The notes: a model not told the origin generated them from the sequence alone. A stretch of 64,000 bases of DNA from Dillenia suffruticosa (GCA_033439265.1 JAVTVX010000024.1:15608501-15672500); one strand, 5' to 3'; numbered from the stretch's first letter, positions 11,330 to 24,093 are shown. Numbers and translations: made by a program.

Positions 11330-11670
11330 TGCATGCAAATCGAGGGATCTATATACGGATGTCAACAATGGTCCAACCTATAGCCTTTTTGTGTTGTTGC
11401 AAAACTTGCAACAATCTTTCCTCTTAGAAACCTTAACCAAAATATCCTCAACAATGCCTCTGGGATACTTGACACTCTTATTAGCTAATTGCAAAGAAAT
11501 ATTGGTAGATCGATAATCCCTTAATTCTAATTTTAAAAACACGAAGTTTGGCATGAGATTGACGCCGACACCCAAATACGAAGAATATCAGAAAAATCAG
11601 AAGAACCAATAGTATAAGGGATAAAAAACTCCCAGGATCCTTAAGTTTTGGCAACAGCTACTTTTGTAGA
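11330..11670 (-). pseudogene. Element A aspartic protease remnant, catalytic Asp replaced
   Basis: The minus-strand frame 11378-11575 reads LGVGVNLMPNFVFLKLELRD, then SLQLANKSVKYPRGIVEDIL, the plant gypsy protease. The catalytic DLG(A/V)S motif reads YLGVG: the codon at 11576-11578 is TAT for Tyr where Asp is expected. The related protease in element B keeps DLGVS. It would cleave the Gag-Pol polyprotein. A stop separates it from the gag frame. Confidence 0.8.
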
Positions 11671-13315
11671 ATTGCTTAACACTCCTCCGTAAACTTGACC
11701 GTTGAAACCTCATCTAGCGTCCTCTTGTTTGTGATCACGCCCTTCAAAAACTTCGCATAGCTTGGCATTTGCTTGATAGCATCCAAAAAGAGGAATATTA
11801 ATATGCAATCTCTTAAAATTTTCAAGAAATTTCTCAAATTGTTTTTTTGCATTATCACTCAACAAACAACCAGAAAAAGGAACACGAGGTTTATACTCTC
11901 TCAAAGGTAAAGAACTTCCCTGTCTTGTTTCAGAAGCCTTGGTCTTCTCTTCAGTTGGTTGCTTATTCTCGTCCTCTTGTTCATTCTCTTCCTTTGACTA
12001 AATCAGTTCCTCCTGTAGTTGCTTCCCACTCCTCAATATAACTACCTTTGTTTGCACTCTTAGATTCTTTTCCATATCACTCGGTAGTCTACATGGCACA
12101 CGAGAATGAAAGGCATTAGTCAATTGATCAATCTTATTCTCAAGTTTTTCAAACCTTTCATTTGTTGCTGTTGCTAGACGCTCAATTGCTATCTCCCATG
12201 ATACTTTACTCTCCCTTGGCTGTTGATTTCCCGAAATAAAATTCTGTGGATTGTTTGGTCGTGGTAGTGCCCCTTGACTCTATGAAAAGTTTGGATGTTT
12301 CCTCCACCCGGGATTATATGTGTTGGAGTATGGGTTGTTTTGAGGTCTACCAAAGTTAGACACATAGTTCATTTGTTGCACCTGCAGACACTCAGAAGAT
12401 ATATGAGTAGAATCACCACACGAATCACAATATACAACTTGACTAGCCACAACATTTGTTTGATTAGTTTTCAAAGCATGGAATATAGAATCCATCTTGG
12501 CATTAAGCATGTTAAAAGTGTTAACCTCATGCACACCAACCCTCTGCTTAAGAATTTCATACTCACTAAACTAGTCGTATTGATTAGATATCATATCATC
12601 TAGTAATGCACATGCCTCATCATATGACTTACTCATGAATGTATCCCCAGTCGCAGTATCAATGGTAATTTTCATAGAATCTAAAAGACCAGCATAGAAT
12701 ATTTGCAAAATCAACCAATCATGAATACTATGATGTGGGCACCTTCTAATCAAATCCTTAAACCATTCCCATTTATTATATAGAGACTCACCTTCAGATT
12801 GCCTAAAGTTAGTAATGTCATTACATAGTTTAGCTATCTTACCAGGTAGAAAATGTTTAGCTAAAAATGCCTCAGAAAGAATCTCCTAACTCGTAAAATG
12901 ATTAGCAGGGAATGATTTCAGCCATACCTTTATCTTTCCCTTAAGAGAGAAAGGGAATAATCTTAACTTGATGACATCTGCGCTGACTCTATTTAGCTTT
13001 ATGGTGTCACTGATCTCTAGAAAAATTTTCAAGTCGCTCTTTGGAACTTCAAATGCTTCACCACCAAACTGATCTGTTTATATCATCTTGATCAAATTCG
13101 GCTTGAGCTCGAAATTGTTTGTCTCCACAGTTGGCTGTGTGATGCTAGTCTGAATGTCATGAAGTCTGGGCATCGAGTACTGTTCCATTGCTCTGTTCTC
13201 ATGTGCCATTGTTTCTTCCTGCTTAATTTTCTTGACTTGTCTATGAATGGTTCATAATGTTTTTTCAATCTCAGGATTGAAATCAACTAGGTCAAGGCTC
13301 TTGGATCACAACATG
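11671..13315 (-). pseudogene. Element A gag remnant
   Basis: A nearly continuous minus-strand frame with a few stops. In order: MAHENRAMEQYSMPRLHD, ETNNFELKPNLIKMI, FPFSLKGKIKVWLKSFPANH (matrix/capsid-like retrotransposon gag core), RRCPHHSIHDWLI, then the zinc knuckle CDSCGDSTHISSEC at about 12385-12430, then NPYSNTYNPGWRKHPNFS and a tail ending REYKPRVPFSGC. Gag would form the cytoplasmic particle that packages the RNA. The NNFELKP and NPYSNTYNPGWR signatures are typical of Athila-type gags. Stops near 13080, 12890 and 12570 inactivate it. Confidence 0.85.
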
Positions 13316-13642
13316 CACTGACAGACACCAAAAATAGCACAAAATTCAAACTTTAAAACTGATAGTAAAAACCACTCAAAAAAAAATTTATAATGCCTAT
13401 ATAAATGTAGAAATTACAAAAACACAGCAAAATAAAAAAAATACCCAAGAAAACAATAAAAAAATTCTAAAAAATCACGAAAAAAAACAAAAAAAAACTA
13501 ATTCTATATGAAAGGAGTAAGAAATATATGAAAAATCCTAAAATCTATATACCTTATTTACCAAGAATAAGAAAGAAACAAAAAATAAAAAAATAATATC
13601 CAATCTCAAACAAGATGATTTTTATTGATATACTTAAATATT

Positions 13643-13660
13643 CCTGGCAACGGTGTCAAA
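13643..13660 (-). other. Element A primer-binding site (tRNA-Asp type)
   Basis: On the minus strand the sequence just after the LTR reads TTTTTGACACCGTTGCCAGG, close to the TGGCGCCGTTGCC site of Athila/Tat elements. It lies about 15 bases inside the LTR end at 13676. Confidence 0.75.
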
Positions 13661-13675
13661 AAGCGTGTTACATGA

Positions 13676-14989
13676 TTTAGGTATATCACGATTTCAGGCA
13701 GAAATACCTTAATCGAGTGTTGTGTATAGTGCATAACAAGTGCTGATCCCATGAGAATATTATGTATTACCAATTATAAAATGTTCTATTTAAGTTGGAC
13801 AAAATGAATTAAGATAGTAAAAATATTAAAATTACGAAAGTATTAAAAATAGAAATATTGATAGATAAAAATCCTAGTTTTATAAAACCACAGAACATCG
13901 ATTTCATCTATTTTTAATTTTTTCACACGGTTGAATTCTTTCAAATCCCTTAAAGTTTATTGACTAAAGATTTATTCTTAATAATGGCAAATTTTCTTAA
14001 ATTAGATTCACTCATCGGTCAGACAATGAAATCCAAATTCAACTAACCAAAAGCCAATGGTCATACAATCTTGATTAGATCAAACTGTATTAAAATCTAT
14101 GGAATATTTGCAATCTAGGGTTTCCCCTAAAATCCCCACACACAGAGTTAATCATTCATCGATCTCATAATTTTATATGGATTTTATTGTATTGATCAGA
14201 TTTCATGCAATTTTCTCTCGATCTCGTGCATGTAATCGCAATTCAACAAATCGTAAGGCCCTTTACGAATGAAGCATTAAGTTCAACAATGAAATCTCAT
14301 TAAAGAAGAAACATACCAATAAAAATTTAAGGGAAAAAATGAATCAAACCATTCTATTAATCAAATAACAGAATTTATCGAGTTTTAGAAATAAGAAATC
14401 TAAGTAGACATGATAAAGAAATGCAAGAAAGGTAAAGAAAATATTACAACCCCTTCAATCCGAATGAAGATTAAAGAATCCCATCCAAGAAAACTAAGGA
14501 GGCGGCTGCTAGGGTTTCTCCTCCTTGTTTTTCAAATATAAAGGATGTCTCATTCTTATAATCTAATTTCTATGAGTTCTAAATGACTAAAAATTCATGG
14601 ATTTTCATAATAGTTTGATATTTCACTTAGACTTGGGCTTTTAGAACCATGGGCCTTGATTTCTAGCACTACAGTAAATTTGACTCAAATTTCAGATATC
14701 TTTTTGTCTGATCCAGCCTCTGAGGTCTTCATAAGATTTGTAGGCCTTGAAGTCTTCTTTCCAACCCAACAAGAATTAGGTCAATCGGATATCGGAATAG
14801 AAAGTTATACCCAAAATACTAACAACTATCTGTGCAGTCCAATATCTTTAAATAAATCCAATAATTCTAAAATAAAATCCACGAAAATAATCAATGTAAA
14901 ATCATGAAATAAAACCTAAAAATAGTTCTAAACGTCATAAATAAGGCCTGAAATAAAATAAATTCAAGTGTATAAAAATATTTCTATCA
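13676..14989 (-). repeat. Element A LTR (5' LTR in element orientation)
   Basis: 1314 bp, TG..CA on the plus strand, aligned with 5818-7150 but with many substitutions, indicating an old insertion. It is followed by cacac, the target-site copy. Confidence 0.9.
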
Positions 14990-16395
14990 CACACATCGAC
15001 AAATATAGAACAAAAGTCTAAAGAGGTCGATATGCTCGACAATTTGTCAACCTGATTCCTTTGTCCTTTAAGAAATACACAATGACCTGCATCTCGACTA
15101 TATCAACACGTTGAACACATTGACCAATTTCAGAAGACAAGTCCACCAATTTTATGTAATTACAAAATTGTGTCGATGTGGACTTAGAACATGTCGACCT
15201 GAAATAAATGTCCTTTATAAATCACACGTTAACTTGTATTTGAAACTTGTCAACACATTTAACATAGTGACCAATTTTTCAGGTTAGGTCTACAAATTGA
15301 ATGTAGGAACAAAATTATGTCAATGTGGATTTATAACATGTTGACACAGGCTGTTGAATCTTAAGTAAGGCATCTCGATGTCTAATTAGAACTATGTTGA
15401 CACATTAGAACACATCGACAAATTTAAAGCTTTATGTCCATCTATTTAATTTGAAACATGATCTTGTCAACCCAGGTTCTCTCATGTCAACCTGATTAGT
15501 CAAGTGCTCAATACAAAATTTTGAATTTAAGTCGATGTGCTGTTTAAGCTTATCAACCCGAAATTTTCAGAAACCAAAATTTTGAAACAAATTTGAACAC
15601 AACGGTTTTCTCCTTTTCTGTATGTCTGATCATTTCCATTTCTATCAAAGTCTAACATTTAAATACAACAAGAACATCTTTCGATTGGTTAACAAGAGAA
15701 TAGTGCCAATGATAAAATGAAACTTTAGCGTAAAAATAGGTATTATTGCATAACATTAATTAACGGATATTAATGAGTGACTTTCGATTTCAACAATCCC
15801 ACAACCACGGTCTCATATCATTTAGCATGATAATAAATATCAGAGATATGAGATATGAAGAAATAGAATGCTCTATTAACAATCTGAACAACCACGGTCT
15901 CATATCATTTATTACTCTATTTCAACAAGTCATACACTTTGTTCTTCATTTGAATTTCATTTAATTTTCTTTTTGAATGTAATTATTTATAAAATCAAGT
16001 CTATAAAATTTGAGAATTAGAGTCTGGCATTTTTTACATTTCCCACTCATTTGTACTGAGATTTCAAAAGACCAAAGAGTGTGTCACTACTTTAAGTCTA
16101 GAGAGAATCAATCTGTGTAGGGTTAGGAAAGTAGTATTTAAGAAGAAACATCGTAAAGGTCCAATTTGAATCTACAATTAAGTTTGTATCATTAAATTGA
16201 TAGTGAAAAATTCAATGGGAGTTTGGGAGTGGACGTACACCTGATTTGGTGGAAACACTATAAAAAATTTTGTGTAACTTTTATTTTTTTCAGTTAAACC
16301 ACTAAACACCTCTATTATAAATTTTTGAATACCTGTACAGTCAAATATTTTTTAAAAATATCTCTATTCAACTATTCACTCACTCTAATTGAATA
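14990..16395 (+). repeat. Copia LTR, right part (continues from 5817)
   Basis: gtcgac/tcgacc words continue from 14995 to about 15560, exactly as before the element A insertion. Near 16220 it reads ggagtggacgtacacctg, followed by aaacactataaaaaa, and near 16365 ctattcactcactctaattg, an arrangement typical of the R-U5 end of SIRE/Maximus LTRs. The exact LTR end is unclear, near 16390. No coding frame is convincing. Confidence 0.65.
15800..15911 (+). repeat. 24-base direct repeat inside the copia LTR
   Basis: The words acaaccacggtctcatatca and ttta occur identically at 15801-15824 and again at 15888-15911, 87 bases apart. Confidence 0.85.
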
Positions 16396-16534
16396 TTATA
16401 TATGAAAAATATTAGTTGCAAACCGCGGTGGCTTTACATGCAACATTTAACATATTTCATGCAAATTTGCATTAATCCGACAGCAGAGGAGGAAAAAAAA
16501 TTTCATATGTGGGAAAATATTTTATCAACTTTTT

Positions 16535-19341
16535 TATGAGGCCCCAAACCGGGATTGTGAATAGCCGCCCGTTACTCCTAGATGCCGGCTATATTTTTAC
16601 AGAAAATCGGACAGAATCTCCCCATAAATCGGAGGTTTCTCGTGTACAATTAAGCCTGTATATTCAAAATCAACCTGTAATTTAAACAAATGGCCATACC
16701 AGCCTCTCCAAAATCAACAAATTCCACCCCAAACATTCAGGACAACGCAAAACTATAAAATTTCCAACAATCATAACCACAGACCTCTACTGTCATGTCC
16801 AATTAGAGTATGAGCAGCCGCTACACCGAGCGAATCTAAGTTTATACAATGTATAACATATTTCCCAAGTACAAAGTTTAAAACGCTTACAGATGCCTCA
16901 ATGCGAGTAAAATGAACCAAAGCAAGAGTTATGCACATGACTGCTCATAAGTTATAAGTCATCCCATAATATATACGGCCAACTACGGATCTAAATGTCA
17001 AGATCTCGTAGAGTCGAAATAAAATAAAGATTTCATATTTCTATTTGAAGTAAATCTCACCGTCGTGAATACCAAATCCGCTCTAAAATCTGTAACGTCG
17101 TTCTATCACAATAAACTTGTCTGAGGAGGGAAAAGAAATGGGTGAGTATCATGGGAAGATACCCAGTGAGTGAGGGGGTAATATCAAGCATAAATAGTAT
17201 GGGTGAACCATTGGAGTGTCAAATAATATCATTCGAAATAAAAATTTACATTTCGTAGCACAACATGATATGTTTAGCAATTTGAAATCATTTAAATCAA
17301 TCACACAATAACAAACATGTATGTATCCATTTAAAATCAAGAAATATTAGAGCAAGCCAAAAATGGTCCTAGCAAAGGTCAACCGTGACCAAGGACAGGC
17401 GCATCGGGGGTTTTATTATGTATAGACTTTAAAACGCTCTCTACCCCGACGTTGGCCCTGAGTTCGCTGGGGCTAACTCATCATCGTGTATAGGACCCCG
17501 CCCGGTGCTAGACGGTGGCGTCACACACGTTCTCCCCCTATGTGGGTTCAACCGGCCGCGCCTATAGCCCTTAGAATAAATGACGTTTACGGATACCTCC
17601 TACAGTGTGTCTCTACAAACGCTGTTCGTAGCTACGGAATTATCAATATCATCATCATAGTATCACAAGGGCACAACGTCCCAGGGAACTACATCCCACA
17701 AGTAAAATCATATCATCGCATAACTAATGGGCATCCGACCCACATAGTTCATCAAAGCGTTTCAAGTCTGCGTGCCAATACGTTTCATCAAATCATTTCA
17801 AAACAGCATATCAATGCAACGGTAGAAAAGGAAATTATTAATTTTCAAGTAATGGCACAATTTTTGTTTCATTTCAAACCATGGATGCATAGTCATCGTA
17901 AACGTAATTCAAGATACTCCAATAATCACAAAACAGATTTGAAATTTAATGTCATACGTCAAATCAATGCATGTCAAAAGCATGTTTTATCGAAAATACG
18001 GCAGAAAACACGTTTTACTATTTTATGCAAGAGATTAGGGTCCCACTCACCTATCTAAGGAGGGTGGTCACTCCCTAATTTTTCAAATCAATCCAATTGA
18101 CTTCTCGAGTTTCCAAAAGACAAATCTAATCAAATCATCAAATTTTATATCAAATAAAATCCTAATAAGAGATTTTCGATTTTTTCGTTCCAATTTAATA
18201 TAATCTTAATTTACACCATCATTTCTAAATTCTCGTTTCATCAAATTTCGAATCATTTGGCTCACCAGTGATCAAATTTCCAATATTTCTCATTTTCTCG
18301 AATTTAACACATTTCCGAATAGATATATAACTTTCGATTTTAAATTCAATCTAAAATCAACAAAATTTATTCAAATTTTGAAATGAGTATGTTTCTTTCA
18401 CCTAGGGTTCCTCAGGTTTTAGATCTAGTTGTCGATCGCCCGTCGGATTGGTCTAAAATCTGTAATATTTCTAAATTTGAAATATATTAGCAATAACTAA
18501 ATTTCTAACACCAAACCCTAAAACTTTAACCAAATCATAGTCATTACCTGCAGTGAAGATGCAGGTGAGCTCTTGAAGGGGTAAGTCGGTTACAGGCTCA
18601 CAGGCCGTCGTGGGCTCGCGGGCCGGTGGGCTGGCGGGCTAGCGGGCTGGCCCGTTGGTGGGTTCGAGGGCTCCCAACCCTGCTTGCGGACGCAGTGGGC
18701 TTCGCGGGCCGCATGGACTCACGAGTTAGCAGTGGGCTTCGCGGCCTGGCAGGCTCTCACAGGCTAGGGCTCGCGCTCGCGCTCCTACTGGGGTGCGCTT
18801 GCGCAGTGGGTCGCGTGTTGGAGTACGCGCGCTCTTGCTGGGGCTCGCTCGGGCAGTGGGTCGTGCGCCAGAGCTCACTGTGCTTGCGCAGAGGGTCGCG
18901 TTGCTCGTGGGAGATCGTGCGCAGGGCTTGCGCAGTGGGTCTAACTGGAGCTCGTGTAGGGATCGCGCAGCTCGTGTATAGGCGCGCGATCGTGCGTAGG
19001 CGGGCAGGCGTGGTCCAGAGCAGGCACGTGCTCGTGCTGTGGAGCGCTAGCAACAGATCGTGCTCGGCTGGGCTCGTGCAGCTCGCGGGAGATCGTGCTG
19101 CGCAAAGGAGGAAGGCGCTCGCAGGAAGGTATTGCAGCGGCAGTTGGGTGCGGTGGCGATGGTGGCGAGCGGTGGTGCTGGCGGTGGTGATCGGGTGCGA
19201 TTGCAGGGGAGGAAGGGACGAAGAGCAAGAGAGAGAGAGGAAGAGAAAGAGAGAGAGATAGAGAGAGAGAGAGGGAAGGGAAAGAAGAGATTAGGGCTTT
19301 TTAGCCCTAATCCAATTTGGGATTTTTTTTCCAGTATTACA
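16535..19341 (-). repeat. Element D LTR (3' LTR in element orientation)
   Basis: 2807 bp. Features shared with 24384-27294: a GC-rich block (18600-19210 here), a GA-rich microsatellite (19221-19280), the palindrome ttagggctttttagccctaa at 19291-19310, and a donor-like site (minus strand GTAATGA at 18547-18541). Open frames in the GC-rich block exist on both strands because stops are rare there; they are not supported as genes. Confidence 0.9.
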
Positions 19342-19409
19342 TTTTCTAACTCCTTAAAATCAAGTTTCGTTCTCGAAACTAAAAGAGAACTAAACTATAA
19401 ATAAATGGG

Positions 19410-20545
19410 GGACTGTCTCCTCATAGCCTCCTTGGGCTCCCAGGTCTCCTCCTCGACCTGATCACTCCTCTACAAAACTTTGACCAATGAAATTTCCTTA
19501 CTTCATAGTTTTCTGACTTGTTGATCTAGAATAGCCATGGGTGAACTGGAAGACTAAGGTGCTCTCGTAACTCAACAGGTGGAGGCTCAAGTACATGAGA
19601 AGGATCGACTAAGTATTTCTTGAGTACTGAGACATGGAATACGTCGTGAATATGGGATAGTTCATCCGACAGCTCTAATCTATATGCCACACTTCTGACC
19701 CTCTCAAGGATACGGAAGGACCCAATATATCTAGGGCTCAACTTGCCCCGCTGCTTGAACTGTATAACTCCCTTCCAAGGAGATATCCTCAAGAAAACCA
19801 TATCTCCCGTAGCAAACTCAAAAGGTCGCCGCCTACGATCAGCATACGTCTTCTGTCTGTCCTGAATGGCTTTCATCCGCTCACGGATGACCTTAACTTT
19901 ATCCTTTGTTTGCTTAATCAACTCAACACTACTGAGACGTCGCTCTCCGATCTCATCCCAGTATATCGGAGTGCGGCACTTCCTGCCATACAGTGCCTCA
20001 TACAGGGGCATCCCTATACTCTCCTGATAGCTATTATTATATGCGAATTCGACTAGTGGAAGGTGCCGATCCCAACTACCCAAGAAATCCATCACACATG
20101 TCCGAAGCATATCCTCGAGCATCTGAATCGTCCTCTCAGGCTGGCCGTCCGTTTGAGCATGATATGCGGTATTGAAATTCAATCTAGTACCCAATGCCTC
20201 CTGTAACTTGGGCCAAAACCTAGATGTGAATCTGGGGTCCCTATCTGAAACAATCGACACGGGCATCCCGTGAAGTTGAACTATATTATCAATGTAGAGA
20301 TGTGCCAACGCCTCTAAGGAATGTCACCATGGATAGGGATAAAATGTACAAATTTGGTGAATCAATTGACAATCACCCAAATCGCATCATGTCGTGTAGA
20401 AGTCCGCGACAACCTCATCACAGAGTCCATAGTAATATGCTCCCATTTCCACTTAGGAATGGGGAAGAGGCTGCAGTGTGCCTGCTGGACGCTGATACTC
20501 GGCCTTCACCTGTTGGCACACTAAGTATCGTGCCACAAACTCTGC
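19410..20545 (-). pseudogene. Element D integrase core and C-terminal chromodomain
   Basis: The 260-residue frame 19526-20308 reads VSIVSDRDPRFTSRFW (second catalytic Asp), AYHAQTDGQPERTIQ (catalytic Glu), YGRKCRTPIYWDEIGERR, then RGKLSPRYIGSFRIL and IHDVFHVSVLKKY, the GPY/F-like module of chromoviruses. Upstream (20310-20420), after frame changes, comes the segment before the core. After 19526 the chromodomain can be traced to about 19410 (VRKL..KEISLVKVL, VEEETWEPKEAM) with frameshifts and stops. Chromodomains direct integration to heterochromatin. Most of this domain is unusually well kept for this element. Confidence 0.9.
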
Positions 20546-21584
20546 TATATCCCTTTCATGCCTGACCACCAATAGCTACCTCTGATGGTTTGGTACATCT
20601 TCGTATCCCCTGGATGCATAGCATTTGTAGAGGAATGTGCTTCCTCAAGGATAGCACGTCGAAGATCACTATCGGTTGGGATACACACTCTGTCTTTGAA
20701 TACCACGAGACCATCATCACGGACTCTGAAGTCTCTGCCCTCAGCTCTGCGGACTCTATCTGTAATACCCTGGAACTCCTCATCCGTACTCTGGAGCTCC
20801 CTGATACGGTCGAACAAAGTCCGCCTGACCACAAATTTGGCTAGTAAGCCTCTCTGATCATCATTAGTCAAACTGACTCCTAAGGCTCGGAGTCCCACTA
20901 AACAAGAAAGGTAGGCTTTCTCTGTCGACTGTAAGGATAATGCTGACTTCCGACTCAAGGCATCTGCTACAACATTCACCTTGTCTGGATGATAGTCAAT
21001 AATGAGGTCATAATCTTTAAGGAGTTCTAACCATCTCTTCTATCTCAAATTCAGCTCCTTTTGGATAAATAGATATTTCAAACTCCTATAATCTGTAAAT
21101 ACCCTGCAGGTTATCCCATAAAGATAATGCCGCCATATCTTTAATACGAAGCTATGGCTGCCAACTCCAAATCATGTGTTGGGTAATTAACCTCGTGTTT
21201 CTTCAACTGTCACGAGACATATGTAATAACCTGACCATCTTGCATCAGAACACAACCTAATCCCTGTCGGCTAGCATCACTGTACACTGTATACTCCCGA
21301 TTACTAGTGGGAAGGGCTAAAATAAGAGCGAATGTCAACCGTTGTTTGAGCTCCTGGAAGTTCGCCTCACAACGATCATCCCAAACAAACTTGACCCCCT
21401 TCTGGGTCAATCTCGACAACGGAGCAGCTATCCGGGAGAAAACCTCTATAAATCTGTGATAACACTCGGCCAAACCGAGAAAACTACGAATCTCGATAAC
21501 TGTTTGTGACTGCTCCCACTTTACTATAGCCTCAACCTTCCGTGGATCAACATAAATACTCTCCGCGAAAACAATGTGCCCCAA
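20545..21584 (-). pseudogene. Element D RNase H and integrase zinc-binding N-terminus
   Basis: Frame 21210-21584 begins with the reverse transcriptase thumb (IRSFLGLAECYHRFIEVFS) and the RNase H start VYSDASRQGLGCVLMQDGQV. Frame 20545-20979 starts MNVVADALSRKSAL, the usual RNase H to integrase junction, and ends in MHPGDTKMYQTIRGSYWW, part of the His/Cys zinc-binding integrase N-terminus. Between them (20980-21209) the frame is broken. It belongs to one Gag-Pol polyprotein on the minus strand. Confidence 0.85.
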
Positions 21585-22399
21585 GAATCCAATTTGTCTA
21601 AGCCAAAACTCACATTTTGAGAATTTAGCATATATCTACTTCTCACGGAGTATCTGCAATACCACCCAAAGGTGCGCAACATGATCTTCATACTCCGTGA
21701 ATATATCAAGATGTCATCAATGAATATGATGACGAACCGAACCAAGTAGTCGTGAAAAACTCGGTTCATCAAATCCATGAAAGCAGCTGGGGCATTAGTC
21801 AGCCCAAACGGCATGACTAAAAACTCGTAATGGCCGTATCGGGTACGAAAAGCTGTCTTGGGCACATTCTCGGCCCGAATTCTCAACTGACGATAACTCG
21901 AACTGAGATCAATCTTAGAGAAAACCCTGGCTCCCTGTAGCTGATCAAACAACTCATCTATACGTGACAGGGGATATCTGTTTTTGATGGTGGCTTTGTT
22001 CAATTGCCTGTAGTCCACACGAAGTATAAATGTACCATCATTTTTCTTTACAAACAGCACTGGAGCACCCTAAGGTGAAGTGCTCGGGACAATGAACCCC
22101 TTGTCTAGGAGTTCCTTTAACTGAGTTTTAAGCTCTCTCAATTCAATAGGCGTCATTCTGTATGACGGAATAGAAATAGGATTGGTCCCCGGTACTAGAT
22201 CAATCTCGAAATCAAACTCCCGAACTGGTGGTAATCCGAGAAGCTTCTCGGGAAACACATCTAGAAACTCATACACCATAAGGACATCTTCAAGCCTCGG
22301 TCTTTCAACGGTGGTGTCGACAACATTAGCCAGACAAGTCGCACAACCATGGCGTACCAAGTGTCTGGCCTTCATAACTAATATTATACTGCGGGGCAA
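21585..22399 (-). pseudogene. Element D reverse transcriptase
   Basis: Two minus-strand frames cover it: 22070-22399 ends [20 protein letters not shown] and KGFIVPSTSP, and 21524-22060 reads [58 protein letters not shown], then [11 protein letters not shown]. The catalytic Asp of KIDL and the FIDD box are present. A stop near 22068 splits the domain and the frame shifts again near 21690. It is typical of plant chromoviruses and would make element cDNA in the cytoplasmic particle. Confidence 0.92.
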
Positions 22400-22422
22400 T
22401 ACTCGTCTCTCGTCCCGGAATA

Positions 22423-22764
22423 CTAATGGCGGCTGCCCCGGACCCCAAGAAACTCAACCTCTTTCATGAAACAATCCACGGAACCCCGGTGTAAACTCAG
22501 CCAATCCATCCCTAAAATGGCATCGAAATCCATGATAGGGAGCGGAATCAGATCTGTCTCTAATACTGTCTCCCCAATACCGACCTCATAGCCCCTATAG
22601 ACTGTATCTCGAATGATATGCTTATCAAGAGCAGTGACTACCATAATTTTCTCAACAAGTGGTGAGAGAGATCTATCAGAATGGCGAGCGAATGTATCGC
22701 TCACATAGAAAAAATTTGCCCCAATATCTATAAGAATACGGGCGTCGATACCGAATATTCGCAT
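22423..22764 (-). pseudogene. Element D aspartic protease, DTG changed to DIG
   Basis: The 113-residue minus-strand frame reads FGIDARILIDIGANFFYVS, then DTVYRGYEVGIGETVLETDL and DAILGMDWLSLHRGSVDCF. This is the plant chromovirus protease. The catalytic triad DTG is DIG, with the Asp codon at 22726-22728; element C keeps DTG. It would process Gag-Pol. Confidence 0.88.
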
Positions 22765-22899
22765 GATACCTAAAAGTAAGAAAAAATCAACAGAATTTAA
22801 AATGCAGAGAAAAAGTGAACGAAAATATATATCAAACTAGTTAAGCTTCGAAAACTTTAACTAGTCAAAACTGTACATCGACATCATTAAAAAAAAAGT

Positions 22900-24089
22900 C
22901 ATACAGAAAGTACAACAAAAGTACTATACTAAGGGGTCTGTGGGAGGATTACCCATAATAATATCAGGGTTTGCCTGTACGTCCTCTTGTGTCATCGCAA
23001 ACATACGAGCCTGGGCCCTAGGCTGCTGTCATGACGATCCTGACACTGTATTACTCCAGGCTACAGTCCGGGGAGCGATAAGAGCTGAGTGTGCAGGTGC
23101 CCCCTGCTGGCCTGTGCCAAACGTACTTGTATGACTCTACAAAGTCGATCCTCCTCTACCTAAATCAGGACAGACACTCTTAACGTGACATTGCTTCCCA
23201 CATTGGAAGCAAGTAACTGGTACTCTACATACCCCAAAGGCATGATGGCTACTGCATCTACGATAGAAAGGCGGTCTCTGTGTAGTAGACTGTGTAGAGA
23301 CACTAGGGGATGGTGCCCCAAAACCCTATAGTCAAGGTCTCTATCCCAGTGCTGCTGGTCTGAAGCTAGAACCTCGGGGATATCCAGAACCTCTACCCCT
23401 CTTCGATGACTGTCCACCCTGTGACCCAGTCTTCCTCTTCTGGTGACTCTCCCTCTGTCTAGCCTCTGCTCGGACGATCTCTTCTGCCCAATATGTTGAA
23501 TCAATCACCTCTGATAGTGTAAAAGAAGGAGTTACTATCATATACTTCCTGATGCTTAATTGGAGGCCATCTTCAAACTTGAACCTTATCTGAGCCGGTG
23601 TAGCCATGTCGGGGACAAAGGCCGCTAGTCGTCTAAGATCAGCCTCGTACTTTGAAACTGACCTCGTCCCCTGGCGTAAGTGCAGGAACTCCGTCCTCAT
23701 CCGGTCCTGCTGGAATGGGGTGAAATACCTGCGGTCGAACTCTCGTAGAAAGTCCTCCCACCACCGCAAGGTCTGTGTAGCATTGTCACGGATAGCCTCC
23801 CACCACGAGAGGGCATCTCCGTCACTGGAGTCTGTAGTGGAGGTGGTGGCATCTGCGCCCCATATCTACTATACCACTCTTGCCACTATCTCAAGGCATC
23901 GAGTGGTGGTGGAGGAATCTCGGCTGCAATAGCCGGTGGAGGTGCTGGGGGTGGCGCTGGTGAGCGTGCTCGAGTAGAGGAAGCATCCTCTGGCACTCGT
24001 GGCGCCTCGGGTACCCTAGGTGCATCAGGCACTGAAAGACCCTCAAGTGAGGCGAATCTAGCACCTCTCCTACCACGTATACGTGGCAT
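22900..24089 (-). pseudogene. Element D gag
   Basis: The start is placed at ATG 24089-24087 (MPRIRGRRGARFASLE), four bases after an acceptor-like CGTAG. A proline/alanine-rich N-terminus (PAPPPAPPPA) is followed, after a frame change, by the retrotransposon gag core in 23341-23769 (WWEDFLREFDRRYFTPFQQ, then RMRTEFLHLRQG). A zinc knuckle CFQCGKQCHVKSVC, pattern CX2CX4HX4C, lies at 23170-23211. Gag packages the element RNA. Frame changes near 23880 and 23340 break it. Confidence 0.88.
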
Positions 24090-24093
24090 AATT

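Larger units (their letters stand above)
5818..14989 (-). mobile_element. Element A: Athila-type Ty3/gypsy retrotransposon, both LTRs, decayed
   Basis: About 9.2 kb flanked by two LTRs that both open TGTTAC(A/G)TGATTTAGG and close CTATCA on the plus strand. Flanking 5-mers tacac (5813-5817) and cacac (14990-14994) fit a target duplication with one mismatch. Coding order on the minus strand is gag, protease, reverse transcriptase, RNase H, integrase, as in Ty3/gypsy. The tRNA-Asp-type primer-binding site, the gag NPYSNTYNPGWR signature and the cttgaggacaaacaagc-like 3' segment point to the Athila/Tat branch. All reading frames carry stops or frameshifts. It sits in the gtcgac-rich LTR of the first copia element, so it is the younger of the two. 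Confidence 0.9.

Noticed and set aside
17486-18058. 190-codon frame in the element D LTR (partner 25334-25672)
   Set aside because: Again explained by LTR identity; the second LTR has frame-disrupting changes.
18626-19261. 211-codon open frame and overlapping frames in the element D LTR
   Set aside because: Same reason: GC-rich LTR with open frames on both strands, biased composition and no recognisable domain.
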